32,798 nucleotides of DNA, taken from the NCBI GenBank assembly GCA_030626405.1, contig DAOUPA010000013.1, positions 1 through 32,798 of the forward strand, read 5' to 3'. Positions 8,311 to 17,060 of this stretch are shown one piece after another. Numbering within the stretch: position 1 is the first letter of the stretch; every line of letters begins with the position of its first letter. The notes beneath the pieces are model-generated. The model saw only the letters and a program-made list of their open reading frames with translations. It ran no database searches and was not told where the DNA came from. This DNA comes from Planctomicrobium sp. Lineage in GTDB: Bacteria > Planctomycetota > Planctomycetia > Planctomycetales > Planctomycetaceae. The translations under genes and the position numbers were made by a program.

Positions 8311-9648
8311 TCATGCGGTTCCATCATACAACTCTGTCTTGAAGACTGATGTCTGGCGTTCCAGGTACTCTTCTTTCGTCATCGCCGGGTTATTTTCCTT
8401 GAGAATGCCGCGGGCCTTGGCAGCATCGTTACTGAGCAATTCGACCGCCATCATGGCGAGCGTTTTTGCAGGTGCAATGTAGCCGTTCTCGTGATCAGCG
8501 ATGCACCAGTCAATCTGGTGATGTGCACCGGCGGCGCCTGTCATCATCGGGTGTAACACTGGCATGATTTGACTGAGATCGCCTGCATCGGTCGAGCCTC
8601 CGCTGTGTGGATAGTCGCGATAGTTCTCTTCGCCCAGGACTGCTCCCGCTGTATCGCGGAAGATCTCTGCGAGACCTGCATCATTTCGGAGCGGAAGATT
8701 TCCCGGCACAGTTTCGATTTCGACCTTGCATCCCATTGCCATGGCAGCTCCTCGCAAGGCACGATCAACTTTTTTGGAAGCGTCGAGAATCGCGTCAGGC
8801 GTCTTCGCGCGAACGTATGTCTCCATGCAAACTTCCGCAGGAATAATGTTCACGAGGTCGCCACCTTTGGTGATGACCGGGTGAATACGGACGCAATCCT
8901 GATCACGAAACGTTTCTCGCTGCGCATTGATCGCACTCAGCGCAAGCTGCGCCGCATAAAGAGCGTTGACTCCACGCTCGGGATAGATTCCGGCATGAGA
9001 TGCCTTCCCGAGAAAGCGGATGTTCTTTGCGAGGAATCCATTTGAAGAAGGTGCGATCCCCATACTCCCTTCGCTCACCTCAGGACTTGTTGAATGAATC
9101 ATTACCGCCATATCGATATCATCAAAATGTCCGAGCTTGATGAGTTCTTGCTTGCCGGTTAGAAATGAGGTTTTTCCCTTCTTGACTAAACTGACTCGGT
9201 AATTGATCTCGACGTACTCTTCTGCAGGCACGGCAAAGAAAACGATATTTCCTGAGAAGTGTTCCGCGATGCCGGTGTCCGAGAGCGCCATCGCCGCCCC
9301 CATTAATCCTGCAATTTGTGCGTTGTGTCCGCAAGCATGTGCTGCACCGGAAACAGGGTCGGCTCGAGGATGATCGGGAACTTGCAGTGCGTCTAGCTCA
9401 CCCATCAATGCAATCGTCGGGCCTTCCTTCGCCCCCCGCAATACGGCTTTGACTCCCGTGATCGCGAGTCCATCTTCGAAGGTTAAGCCGACTTGATCGA
9501 AGGTTTGCTTCACGCGGTCTGCTGTTCGTGTTTCCTTAAACCCCAACTCCGGCGCGTCCATAATCGACTCGCCGATGTTGATAATGTCGTCCCGTCGTCG
9601 GTCGATAGCATTGCAGATCTCTGGTTTCCACGTGTTGGGATCGGTCAT
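8311..9648 (-). CDS. M20 family metallopeptidase / amidohydrolase (M20D, AbgB-like)
   Basis: IALMGELDALQ, GAAHACGHNAQIAGLMGAA, AVPAEEY, SHAGIYPERGVNALYAAQLA, HSGGSTDAGDLSQIMP. Confidence 0.88.
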   Translation of the reverse strand: MTDPNTWKPEICNAIDRRRDDIINIGESIMDAPELGFKETRTADRVKQTFDQVGLTFEDGLAITGVKAVLRGAKEGPTIALMGELDALQVPDHPRADPVSGAAHACGHNAQIAGLMGAAMALSDTGIAEHFSGNIVFFAVPAEEYVEINYRVSLVKKGKTSFLTGKQELIKLGHFDDIDMAVMIHSTSPEVSEGSMGIAPSSNGFLAKNIRFLGKASHAGIYPERGVNALYAAQLALSAINAQRETFRDQDCVRIHPVITKGGDLVNIIPAEVCMETYVRAKTPDAILDASKKVDRALRGAAMAMGCKVEIETVPGNLPLRNDAGLAEIFRDTAGAVLGEENYRDYPHSGGSTDAGDLSQIMPVLHPMMTGAAGAHHQIDWCIADHENGYIAPAKTLAMMAVELLSNDAAKARGILKENNPAMTKEEYLERQTSVFKTELYDGTA

Positions 9649-9844
9649 TGTCTTAGTGTCCTGACTTTAAGGGTGCGAACAGGATAGAGGTTGCCATACT
9701 GAAATGGGAGTCGCACAGTCATCACACGCGGGACGCTGATTGTCGCCAACAGGATTCGCGATCAAAGGTGGCTCAAACTTGTGCACAAGGCTGAGCGTTC
9801 ACTAATCTGACGAGAGTTTCTCTACGAATGATTTCTAGACTCTG

Positions 9845-10084
9845 GAGAAACTCGAAATCCTCGATGTGAACTCCGATGGTTCGCCACTGACTGCACGAGA
9901 GACGCCAGTATGAATTTTGCACGTTGGACGATCAGAATTTTAGCACTGGCAGTCTGCTGGCCTACTCTTAGACTCAATGCACAAGGATTCTCACCTATCG
10001 TTGATGCCGGAGAAAGTTTTGAAGGAACTCAAACCTCAACAGGTACGTGACCTCATGAAGTATTTACAGAGTAGTGAGAATTGA
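9845..10084 (+). pseudogene. Decayed remnant region: signal-peptide-like start fused out of frame to the C-terminus of a planctomycete heme-binding / cytochrome-type protein
   Basis: ATG 9910 reads MNFARWTIRILALAVCWPTLRLNAQGFSPIV... (signal peptide, stops after about 46 codons). A different frame at 9998-10084 reads SLMPEKVLKELKPQQVRDLMKYLQSSEN*, the conserved C-terminal end of planctomycete heme-binding-domain proteins. Confidence 0.6.
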
Positions 10085-10091
10085 CTGACAC

Positions 10092-11507
10092 ATGGAGTCG
10101 ATGATGAGATTTTCCACTTCACTTCTATTGATCGTCACTTCGCTCTCAATCTCGGCGGAGGCGGAGCCATGGCGAGCTGGAACAGCCATCGCGGTGATCA
10201 CTCCGGATCACCCCATGATGCTGGCGGGCTTCGGCAGTCGTAAGCGGCCAGCTGAAGGGACTTTCACAGAATTGCACGCCAAAGCGCTGGCGTTCGAGGA
10301 CGAGGCAGGGACTCGGTTGGTCATCATAACATGCGACTTGATCGGTATTCCGCGCCCGTTGCGAGAACGAGTCGAAAAGCATGTCGGTGAGAAATTTCGA
10401 TTGCCACCGGAATCGTTGCTGCTGAACGCTTCACACACTCACTGCGGCCCCGAACTGCAAATGACACCGACTGCATTGGAAGAACTCTCCGACGAGCGGA
10501 AGAAGCTCACGATCAAATATTGCCAGCGACTGGAAGACACGCTGGTCGAGTTGATCGGTCAGGCACTCGATGATCTCGCACCGGTCAAGTTACGATACAG
10601 CCACTCACGTTGCGGGTTCGCGATGAACCGGCGTCTTAAGAATCCAGATCCGAGCGGTGAACCGTACTTGAATCACCCGAATCCAGACGGCCCGGTCGAT
10701 CATGACGTTCCGGTTCTCCAGGTCGTCGACACTGAGGGTCAGCTACGAGCAGTTTTGTTCGGTTACGCCTGCCATAACACGACCATGTGGGAGAATCAGT
10801 ACGCCGGAGACTACGCGGGCTATGCTCAGCGTTTTCTTGAGCAGGATCATCCTGGTGCCATCGCGATGTTCATGACTGGTTGTGCCGGAGATCAATGCGG
10901 TTACCCTCGCGGAACAATGATACACGCTCGACGGCACGGTCGTACACTGGCAACCGCCGTTGATGCTGCGCTCGGAAACAAGCAGCGAACAATCAACGGC
11001 GATCTCCAACTTCAGTTCAGCCGAGTTGAAATCGACTACGCACCACCACCCACTCGCGGGCAACTCGAATCAGTTGTGGCCGGTCGCTCAGATGCTACCT
11101 TCAAAGATTATGAACTGACACCAACGCACGCGAAGCGTCTGCTGCGACAGCTCGACCGCGAAGGATCGCTGCGATTATCGTATGACTATCCCGTGCAGAC
11201 AACTCGGTTTGGCAATGACCTTGTGTTGGTCGCGCTGGCGGGTGAGGTTGTGGTCGATTATTCGCTGCGTCTGAAACGCGAATTCGCTGGATCGGCTGCG
11301 ATTTGGGTCGCTGGTTACAGCAACGATGTCTTTGCTTACATTCCCAGTCGGCGATTGCTGCAGGAAGGTGGCTACGAACCTCGCCGCTCGATGAACTGGA
11401 TGACCACCATCGTGCAGCCGGGGCCTTTTGCTCTGTCGACCGAAGAGCGGATCGTAGAGAAAGTTCACGAATTGCTTCACAGCAGCGAGAGAACGACACA
11501 ACAATAA
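10092..11507 (+). CDS. Secreted neutral/alkaline non-lysosomal ceramidase-like protein
   Basis: Signal peptide; RAGTAIAVITPDHPMMLAGFGSR, LLLNASHTHCGPE, FGYACHNTTM, AMFMTGCAGDQCGYPRG, VALAGEVVVDYSLRLK. Confidence 0.85.
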   Translation: MESMMRFSTSLLLIVTSLSISAEAEPWRAGTAIAVITPDHPMMLAGFGSRKRPAEGTFTELHAKALAFEDEAGTRLVIITCDLIGIPRPLRERVEKHVGEKFRLPPESLLLNASHTHCGPELQMTPTALEELSDERKKLTIKYCQRLEDTLVELIGQALDDLAPVKLRYSHSRCGFAMNRRLKNPDPSGEPYLNHPNPDGPVDHDVPVLQVVDTEGQLRAVLFGYACHNTTMWENQYAGDYAGYAQRFLEQDHPGAIAMFMTGCAGDQCGYPRGTMIHARRHGRTLATAVDAALGNKQRTINGDLQLQFSRVEIDYAPPPTRGQLESVVAGRSDATFKDYELTPTHAKRLLRQLDREGSLRLSYDYPVQTTRFGNDLVLVALAGEVVVDYSLRLKREFAGSAAIWVAGYSNDVFAYIPSRRLLQEGGYEPRRSMNWMTTIVQPGPFALSTEERIVEKVHELLHSSERTTQQ

Positions 11508-11571
11508 TGACACCCGTTGGAGTGTGTCATGGACCAACTTGAGTGTGGCTACCAGCGAAAGCGAAATCCTC

Positions 11572-12582
11572 ATGCTGACGAACCGATCAAACCCATCTCT
11601 GACACGCCGCTCTTTCCTCGCTGGGACTGCTGCCGGAGTGATGACAAATGCTGTTGGTTATTCACAGGAAAACCGACGCGGCAAGAGATCGCAAATTGCC
11701 ATCACCTTCGATTTGGAAATGAGCCGAATGTATCCCACGCGGGATATCATGGAGTGGGATTTTCAGAAGGGCAACCTGAACGAGCCGACAAAGAATTATG
11801 CTCTCAACGCCGCTCGCATTGCCAAAGACCTTGGCGGGATGATCCACTTCTTCTGTGTCGGTCGAGTGCTGGAACAGTCAAACATCGACTGGCTGAAAGA
11901 AATCGTCGAGATGGGACATCCAATCGGGAATCATACTTACGACCATGTGAATGTCTGGTCCAGAAAACCCGAGCAGACGCAGTTTCGATTTCAACGTTCA
12001 CCTTGGTTGATTCGCGGGAAGACGGCGGAGGAGATCATTCGCGAAAACATCCGGATCACTACTCTCGCCATGAAAGAACGACTGGGGATCGATCCCGATG
12101 GCTTCCGCACGCCGGGTGGTTCGAGTGGAGCACTTAATGGGCGTGGAGACATCCAGCAATTGTTACTGGACGAAGGTTTCACCTGGGTTAGTTCAAAATA
12201 TCCACCACACAAAAGCAGCAAAGCGGGAGTTGAGCCAACCGACGACGTCTTCGCATCGATTGTTAAAGCTCAGCAGCAAGCGCAGCCGTACGTCTACTCA
12301 ACAGAATTGATCGAAATTCCCATGAGTCCGATTAGCGATGTCGGAGCGTTTCGCACCAGTCGCTGGAAGCTGAATCACTTCTTGAAATCCGTTCAACAAT
12401 GTGTTGAATGGGCGATCGAGAATGGTGCCGTGTTCGACTATCTCTGCCATCCATCGATCATGTACGTCGAAGACCCAAACTTTGAAACCGTCAAACTGAT
12501 CTGCGATCTGGTGAAACAAGCTGGAGACAAAGCCGAGATCGTGGGGCTGAGTGCGATTGCAGAAAGCGTTACTGAGAAGTGA
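11572..12582 (+). CDS. Tat-exported polysaccharide deacetylase (NodB-like)
   Basis: Start taken at ATG 11572 (MLTNRSNPSLTRRSFLAGTAAGVM, Tat-like); the ORF extends to 11524. IAITFDLEMS (motif 1, FDxE variant), GHPIGNHTYDHVNVW (HxxxH motif), GFRTPGG. Confidence 0.82.
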   Translation: MLTNRSNPSLTRRSFLAGTAAGVMTNAVGYSQENRRGKRSQIAITFDLEMSRMYPTRDIMEWDFQKGNLNEPTKNYALNAARIAKDLGGMIHFFCVGRVLEQSNIDWLKEIVEMGHPIGNHTYDHVNVWSRKPEQTQFRFQRSPWLIRGKTAEEIIRENIRITTLAMKERLGIDPDGFRTPGGSSGALNGRGDIQQLLLDEGFTWVSSKYPPHKSSKAGVEPTDDVFASIVKAQQQAQPYVYSTELIEIPMSPISDVGAFRTSRWKLNHFLKSVQQCVEWAIENGAVFDYLCHPSIMYVEDPNFETVKLICDLVKQAGDKAEIVGLSAIAESVTEK

Positions 12583-12619
12583 AAACAACCAGTCACCGCA
12601 GATTCCTGTCACAGGATAA

Positions 12620-13708
12620 TTGAAAGGAACACAAGTCATGTCTCAAACGACTCACTCATTCAGCTACGTTCTGAATGCGGCGATGTTCGTGGCCTTTTCT
12701 TTGTCAGTTGCTTCGGCGGAAGAACCGGCTCGCGTATACAATAATCATTTGAAGCTCCTGAAAGACGCAAAGCCGCTGCTGGCCGACTATCCGGAATTCA
12801 TCCAGCCGATCGAGGAAGTGCGGCGGTACGAGGCACCGCTACTAGTGGATGATGAGAACGCCAATCTGGATGTGCGAGCCTGGCGATTTTCATACAATGC
12901 TCGCGGAATCATCGAAATGCCGAATCGTTTGCGAGCCGATAAGACTGCGGTGATTATGGTTCATCCCTGGGGAATCGATGACGGACAAGGCTGGAAGACT
13001 CCAGAACCAGCTGGGGCTTGTGACTTCTGTACGCCCACAAAAAACCATCTCGCTGGACGTCATACGCGTGAAGTTATCAACCCCTTTCTGAACCAGATGC
13101 GCGGTCACGTCTCGCTGGTAATGTACAGCCTGATCGCTCCTGCTGATCCGATTCGCAAGAAACTCTACCGCACGTTCGATCACAACCCTTCAGCGGAGGA
13201 GCGTGCGGAAGCAAAGAAGCAACTCGCAGAGAGACTCAGCAGTCTTCCGTACAAAGGTCAGCCGCTTGTGGAGAAGTTAACGCTCTCCAGTGACCGACCT
13301 GTCATTGACTACTTTCGGCAGTTCCCTGGCCTCAGCGCCAACGACCATTACAACGGCAAGGGATTTTGGAACGTCCCCGTGCCGGTGACCGCCGACGTGA
13401 CCGTGCACCCTGACGACGTGTTGATATTCGACCAGGAAGGGTACGAGCCGCTCAAGAATTTTCTCAACAAGCACGGCATCCGCCACGTCTTACTAACCGG
13501 CTACGCAACCGACATGTGCTTCTGCCGCACGACGGCAGGTTACGAAAATCTCTCGCGGGACTTCAACGTCTTCCTCGTCGGCGACGCCACTCTCGCAACT
13601 TTCCCGGCGAACTCCAGTCCTCGATACGCGACGAATGCTCACATTTCGTTCGCTTCCATCAACCACTTGATCACGCAAGTTTCATGGATCAAGAAACAAG
13701 AAAAGTGA
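12620..13708 (+). CDS. Secreted isochorismatase-like cysteine hydrolase family protein
   Basis: Signal peptide (start could be ATG 12638: MSQTTHSFSYVLNAAMFVAFSLSVASAEE); HVLLTGYATDMCFCRTTAGYENLSRDFNVFLVGDATLAT matches the cysteine-containing core of isochorismatase-like hydrolases. Confidence 0.78.
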   Translation: MKGTQVMSQTTHSFSYVLNAAMFVAFSLSVASAEEPARVYNNHLKLLKDAKPLLADYPEFIQPIEEVRRYEAPLLVDDENANLDVRAWRFSYNARGIIEMPNRLRADKTAVIMVHPWGIDDGQGWKTPEPAGACDFCTPTKNHLAGRHTREVINPFLNQMRGHVSLVMYSLIAPADPIRKKLYRTFDHNPSAEERAEAKKQLAERLSSLPYKGQPLVEKLTLSSDRPVIDYFRQFPGLSANDHYNGKGFWNVPVPVTADVTVHPDDVLIFDQEGYEPLKNFLNKHGIRHVLLTGYATDMCFCRTTAGYENLSRDFNVFLVGDATLATFPANSSPRYATNAHISFASINHLITQVSWIKKQEK

Positions 13709-13743
13709 TCTTTCCAATGAGTTTCCTCCGATTTTCAAGAGTG

Positions 13744-15120
13744 TTAAAAATCGTCAGGGGCGACCATCGGGCTTTTGTCGCCGAATTTGAGCATCTCTTT
13801 GAGCCAGGTTAGTTCGATGGTTCCGATCGGGCCGTGACGGTTTTTTGAGATGATCAAGTCAGCCTCGCCAGGACGGTCTTCAGGGTCGTATGCTTCCGGT
13901 CGATGCAGGAACATGACGATGTCTGCGTCCTGTTCGATGGCACCGCTCTCACGGAGGTCGGAGAGTCGGGGACGCTTGTCTTCGCGTTGTTCAACGCCAC
14001 GATTCAATTGGGCGAGGGCGATGACCGGAATGTCGAGATCTTTGGCGAGGAATTTGAGTCGACGAGTGATCGAAGAAATCTGTTGCTCTCGCGGCATGTT
14101 TTTGTCTTCAGTTTCGATCAACTGAAGGTAGTCGATGATGACAATATCCAAAGTCGCACGTCGTTTCAGTCTCCGGGCGATGGCTGCGATTTGAGACATT
14201 GTTCGACCGGATTGGTCGTCGATGAAAATGTGGTAGTCCCGCATAATCGTGGACGCTTCCATGAGCATGCTCTGTTCGAATTCGTCGAGTTCTCCCTGTC
14301 GGAGTTTGTGACCGCTCACTTTTGCCTCAATGCAAAGTAACCGCTCTGCGAGTTCAAGTTTCGATTGTTCAAGACTGAACAGCAGCACTCCTCTGTTGAG
14401 TTTGGCGATGGACATCGCAAAATTACAAACCAACGCTGTCTTTCCCATACTCGGGCGAGCAGCAAGCACGACAAGTTCTGAAGGTTGAAATCCACTGGTG
14501 TATTCATCCAGTCCGGTGAATCCGGTGTGCAGTCCACTGACGGATCCGTCCTGATCCATCCGTTCAAAGATTCGCTGGAATGTCAGATCAAGAATGGCTG
14601 CAATTTCGATTTTGTCGATGTTTTCTTGCTGTTCGACAATTCCAAAAATTCGTTTTTCGGCTTTTGCAAGAATCTCCTCGACATCCTCACCTCCGTGGTA
14701 AGCCTCGCGCAGAGAATCTGTGCAAGCGTCAATCAAGCTCCGTTGCAGCCAGGCATCCCGCACAATCTTCGCATAGTATTCAGCATGTGCCGCGTGGGGG
14801 ACAGTCCCCATGATTTCGTTGAGGTAAACCGCTCCTCCGACTTCTTCGAACTCGCCTCTTTTCTCAAGCTCATGGCTGAGTGTAATGACATCCAAGGCGC
14901 GAACGCCTTTTTCGTACATGTCATGAATGCACTGGAAGATCAGGCGATGGGAATTGGTGTAGAAGCAGTGAGACTGGACGTGTTGAATGACTTCGTCGAA
15001 GGCTTCGCTGGAAAACAAGAGACTCCCGAGGACGCTCTTTTCCGCATCAAGATTCTGCGGTGGAATTTTACCGAGAAGGTCCGGTGTTGAACCTCCAGAA
15101 CCATTTCCGTTGGACATCAC
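13744..15120 (-). CDS. dnaB: Replicative DNA helicase DnaB
   Basis: PPQNLDAEKSVLGSLL, GFQPSELVVLAARPSMGKTALVCNFA (Walker A), IVIIDYLQLIE, LSDLRESGAIEQDADIVMFLHR, LIISKNRHGPIGTIELTW. Confidence 0.97.
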   Translation of the reverse strand: MMSNGNGSGGSTPDLLGKIPPQNLDAEKSVLGSLLFSSEAFDEVIQHVQSHCFYTNSHRLIFQCIHDMYEKGVRALDVITLSHELEKRGEFEEVGGAVYLNEIMGTVPHAAHAEYYAKIVRDAWLQRSLIDACTDSLREAYHGGEDVEEILAKAEKRIFGIVEQQENIDKIEIAAILDLTFQRIFERMDQDGSVSGLHTGFTGLDEYTSGFQPSELVVLAARPSMGKTALVCNFAMSIAKLNRGVLLFSLEQSKLELAERLLCIEAKVSGHKLRQGELDEFEQSMLMEASTIMRDYHIFIDDQSGRTMSQIAAIARRLKRRATLDIVIIDYLQLIETEDKNMPREQQISSITRRLKFLAKDLDIPVIALAQLNRGVEQREDKRPRLSDLRESGAIEQDADIVMFLHRPEAYDPEDRPGEADLIISKNRHGPIGTIELTWLKEMLKFGDKSPMVAPDDF

Positions 15121-15252
15121 TTCCCTCCTTGCGGCACAACCGATTCGGTTTGCCTGTTCCTGGCGTTCTCAGCAAGTGTTTGTGCGTGCTGATTGAAGAA
15201 GCGTCATGAAAATTGATTGTCACAACACGGCAAGACTTCGTCCAGACACGCA

Positions 15253-15280
15253 GACATCCCGCCCATTTGAGCGAGATGTC
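15253..15280 (-). promoter_or_regulatory. Hairpin in the rplI-dnaB spacer (possible RNA processing or attenuation element)
   Basis: gacatcccgc (15253-15262) pairs with gcgagatgtc (15271-15280), a 10-bp stem with one mismatch and an 8-nt loop; no U-tract on either side. Confidence 0.3.
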
Positions 15281-15312
15281 AAAAGCGATACCGTAGTGAT
15301 CTCAGGTAGGTT

Positions 15313-15825
15313 CTATTTGATCGAAGCCGCTGGAACGACCCAGACTTTGACTTCGGTCTTCACACTATGATCGAGTTCAATCGGAATGGTGTACATCCCC
15401 AGAGCTTTGATCGGACCTTCCATTTTGACCATGTTTGGATTCACTGGATAGCCTGCGGTCACCATGGCTTTACTGACATCGACAGCAACGATCGAACCAT
15501 AGAGCTGGCCTTCGTCGGTGGCGTTTGCTTCGAGTGTGACGCTGTAGTTTTTGATTTTTTCACCAAGAGCCTTGAGGTCTTTACGGTGAGCGACGATCGC
15601 CTCGTCCTGGCGTTTTCGATGGCTTTCGACCATCTTTTTGTTGGCTTCAGTCGCGATAGTTGCAAGTCCCATAGGGACAAGATAGTTCCGTGCGAAGCCA
15701 GGCTTCACGCGTACAATTGCGCCTTGCTCGCCGAGGTGAGGAACAGTTTCCGCGAGCAGTAACTCAATTCCACCTTTTCGATCTTTGGATCGAATCCGTT
15801 GTCCGCGTTTACGTTGAACGACCAT
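15313..15825 (-). CDS. rplI: 50S ribosomal protein L9 with basic N-terminal extension
   Basis: IELLLAETVPHLGEQGAIVRVKPGFARNYLVPMGLATIATEANKK matches the L9 N-domain; preceded by MVVQRKRGQRIRSKDRKGG. Confidence 0.95.
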   Translation of the reverse strand: MVVQRKRGQRIRSKDRKGGIELLLAETVPHLGEQGAIVRVKPGFARNYLVPMGLATIATEANKKMVESHRKRQDEAIVAHRKDLKALGEKIKNYSVTLEANATDEGQLYGSIVAVDVSKAMVTAGYPVNPNMVKMEGPIKALGMYTIPIELDHSVKTEVKVWVVPAASIK

Positions 15826-15841
15826 ATCTAAACTCCTGAAT

Positions 15842-15855
15842 CAGCCAGCTGGCTG
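15842..15855. promoter_or_regulatory. Perfect 14-bp palindrome in the ssb-rplI spacer
   Basis: cagccagctggctg is its own reverse complement and lies within the 71-bp gap between ssb and rplI. Confidence 0.4.
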
Positions 15856-15896
15856 CAACATTATCTCTGATTGAATTGAACTAACTTTTATATGCT

Positions 15897-16376
15897 TTAG
15901 AACGGGACGTCACTATCTGAGACGCCTGCCGATCCGGAATCGTAGAATGAGTCGGCCGCATCATTTCCGGACTGTTGTGGTGGCGATTGCTGCTGCCCTG
16001 CATTTGAAGAGCCGCGAGAAGGAGCTCCACCTCCACCACCACGACTACCAAGCATCGTCATACTTTCTCCGACAACACGCAGTTTTGAACGTTTTTTTCC
16101 GGTCTCACGGTCATCCCAGGTGTCGAGTTGTAATCGACCTTCAATTAATACCGAACTCCCTTTGGAGAGGTATTCCCCTGCGACTTCTGCTTGGCGTGCC
16201 CAGAGGGTCACATCAACGAAGGTCGTTTCTTCTCGCTTTTGATTTTGCTGTTTGTCGAACCAAGTTCGATTCACGGCAAGACCGAGTTCAGTCACGGCAG
16301 TCCCGCTTGTGACGTATTTGACTTCCGGGTCTCGTGTCAAATTCCCGATCAGAATTACTTTGTTAAAGCTAGCCAT
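15897..16376 (-). CDS. ssb: Single-stranded DNA-binding protein
   Basis: MASFNKVILIGNLTRDPEVKYVTSGTAVTELGLAVNR...VDVTLWARQAEVAGEYLSKGSSVLIEGRLQLDTWDD; Gly/Gln-rich linker; acidic tip DSDVPF. Confidence 0.97.
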   Translation of the reverse strand: MASFNKVILIGNLTRDPEVKYVTSGTAVTELGLAVNRTWFDKQQNQKREETTFVDVTLWARQAEVAGEYLSKGSSVLIEGRLQLDTWDDRETGKKRSKLRVVGESMTMLGSRGGGGGAPSRGSSNAGQQQSPPQQSGNDAADSFYDSGSAGVSDSDVPF

Positions 16377-16503
16377 GACGCTTCCTAAAAAAACGTGAGT
16401 AAAAGCAACCTGGAGCAGGATTGTGAATCAGTGAAGAATTTTTCCACTCGAAAAAGCGAGGAACTTCAAGAGATAAAACGTGCATGCTCGTTTGGAAGCT
16501 ACT

Positions 16504-16926
16504 TTAACCCTCTTCACTTTCTTTTGTTGCGGCAACGACTGCAACTTCTTCTTGAACAGGTGGCTGATCTTCGGATTGTGTCTCGCCTGAAACTTCTTTA
16601 TCCGTGAACTGCTGTGTGAGGAGTTCAAACAGTTTCTCCTCGTGCTCGAGAAGCATTTGTCGAACCACAGCGTCATTGAGCTTGCAGATGCGGTTGAATG
16701 AATCAACCTCAGCCCCATCCATCTTGAAATAGGTGAGGTAATGCAAACCTTTGCGGTGTCCATCAATCTCATAAGCAAGTTTGCCTTCTTGCCATGGTGA
16801 TTTCACGACAATCTCTGCTCCACAACGCTCCAGAATCTCCTCAACCGTTTTCTCGGTTCCCTGAGGATCCTGTGCGAAGCGACCGCTATCCAGCAGGAAC
16901 ATACATTCGTAAAGTCGCTCAGCCAA
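16504..16926 (-). CDS. rpsF: 30S ribosomal protein S6 with acidic C-terminal tail
   Basis: YECMFLLDSGRF...VEEILERCGAEIVVKSPWQEGKLAYEIDGHRKGLHYLTYFKMDG; cluster position upstream of ssb. Confidence 0.95.
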   Translation of the reverse strand: MAERLYECMFLLDSGRFAQDPQGTEKTVEEILERCGAEIVVKSPWQEGKLAYEIDGHRKGLHYLTYFKMDGAEVDSFNRICKLNDAVVRQMLLEHEEKLFELLTQQFTDKEVSGETQSEDQPPVQEEVAVVAATKESEEG

Positions 16927-17060
16927 TGTCTTCCCCTCGAGTTCTTTTCGTCTTTGGGCCGCGATGTGAACGCGGTCACAGTGAAAGTCTTGTTTTTTGT
17001 GTTTCGAAACCGTTTTGCTTGTGAACTCAATAGTTCATCTATTTTCAGGAGTCATAACTC

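Noticed and set aside
11517-12137. 206-aa alternative-frame ORF over the polysaccharide deacetylase
   Set aside because: Same strand but wrong frame relative to NodB motifs; composition not protein-like.
14485-15090. 201-aa plus-strand ORF inside dnaB
   Set aside because: Antisense to a highly conserved dnaB; its openness follows from codon bias of the real gene.
15826-15896. Hidden rpsR (S18) or small RNA gene in the ssb-rplI gap
   Set aside because: 71 bp is too short for S18 and contains only a palindrome and AT-rich spacer.
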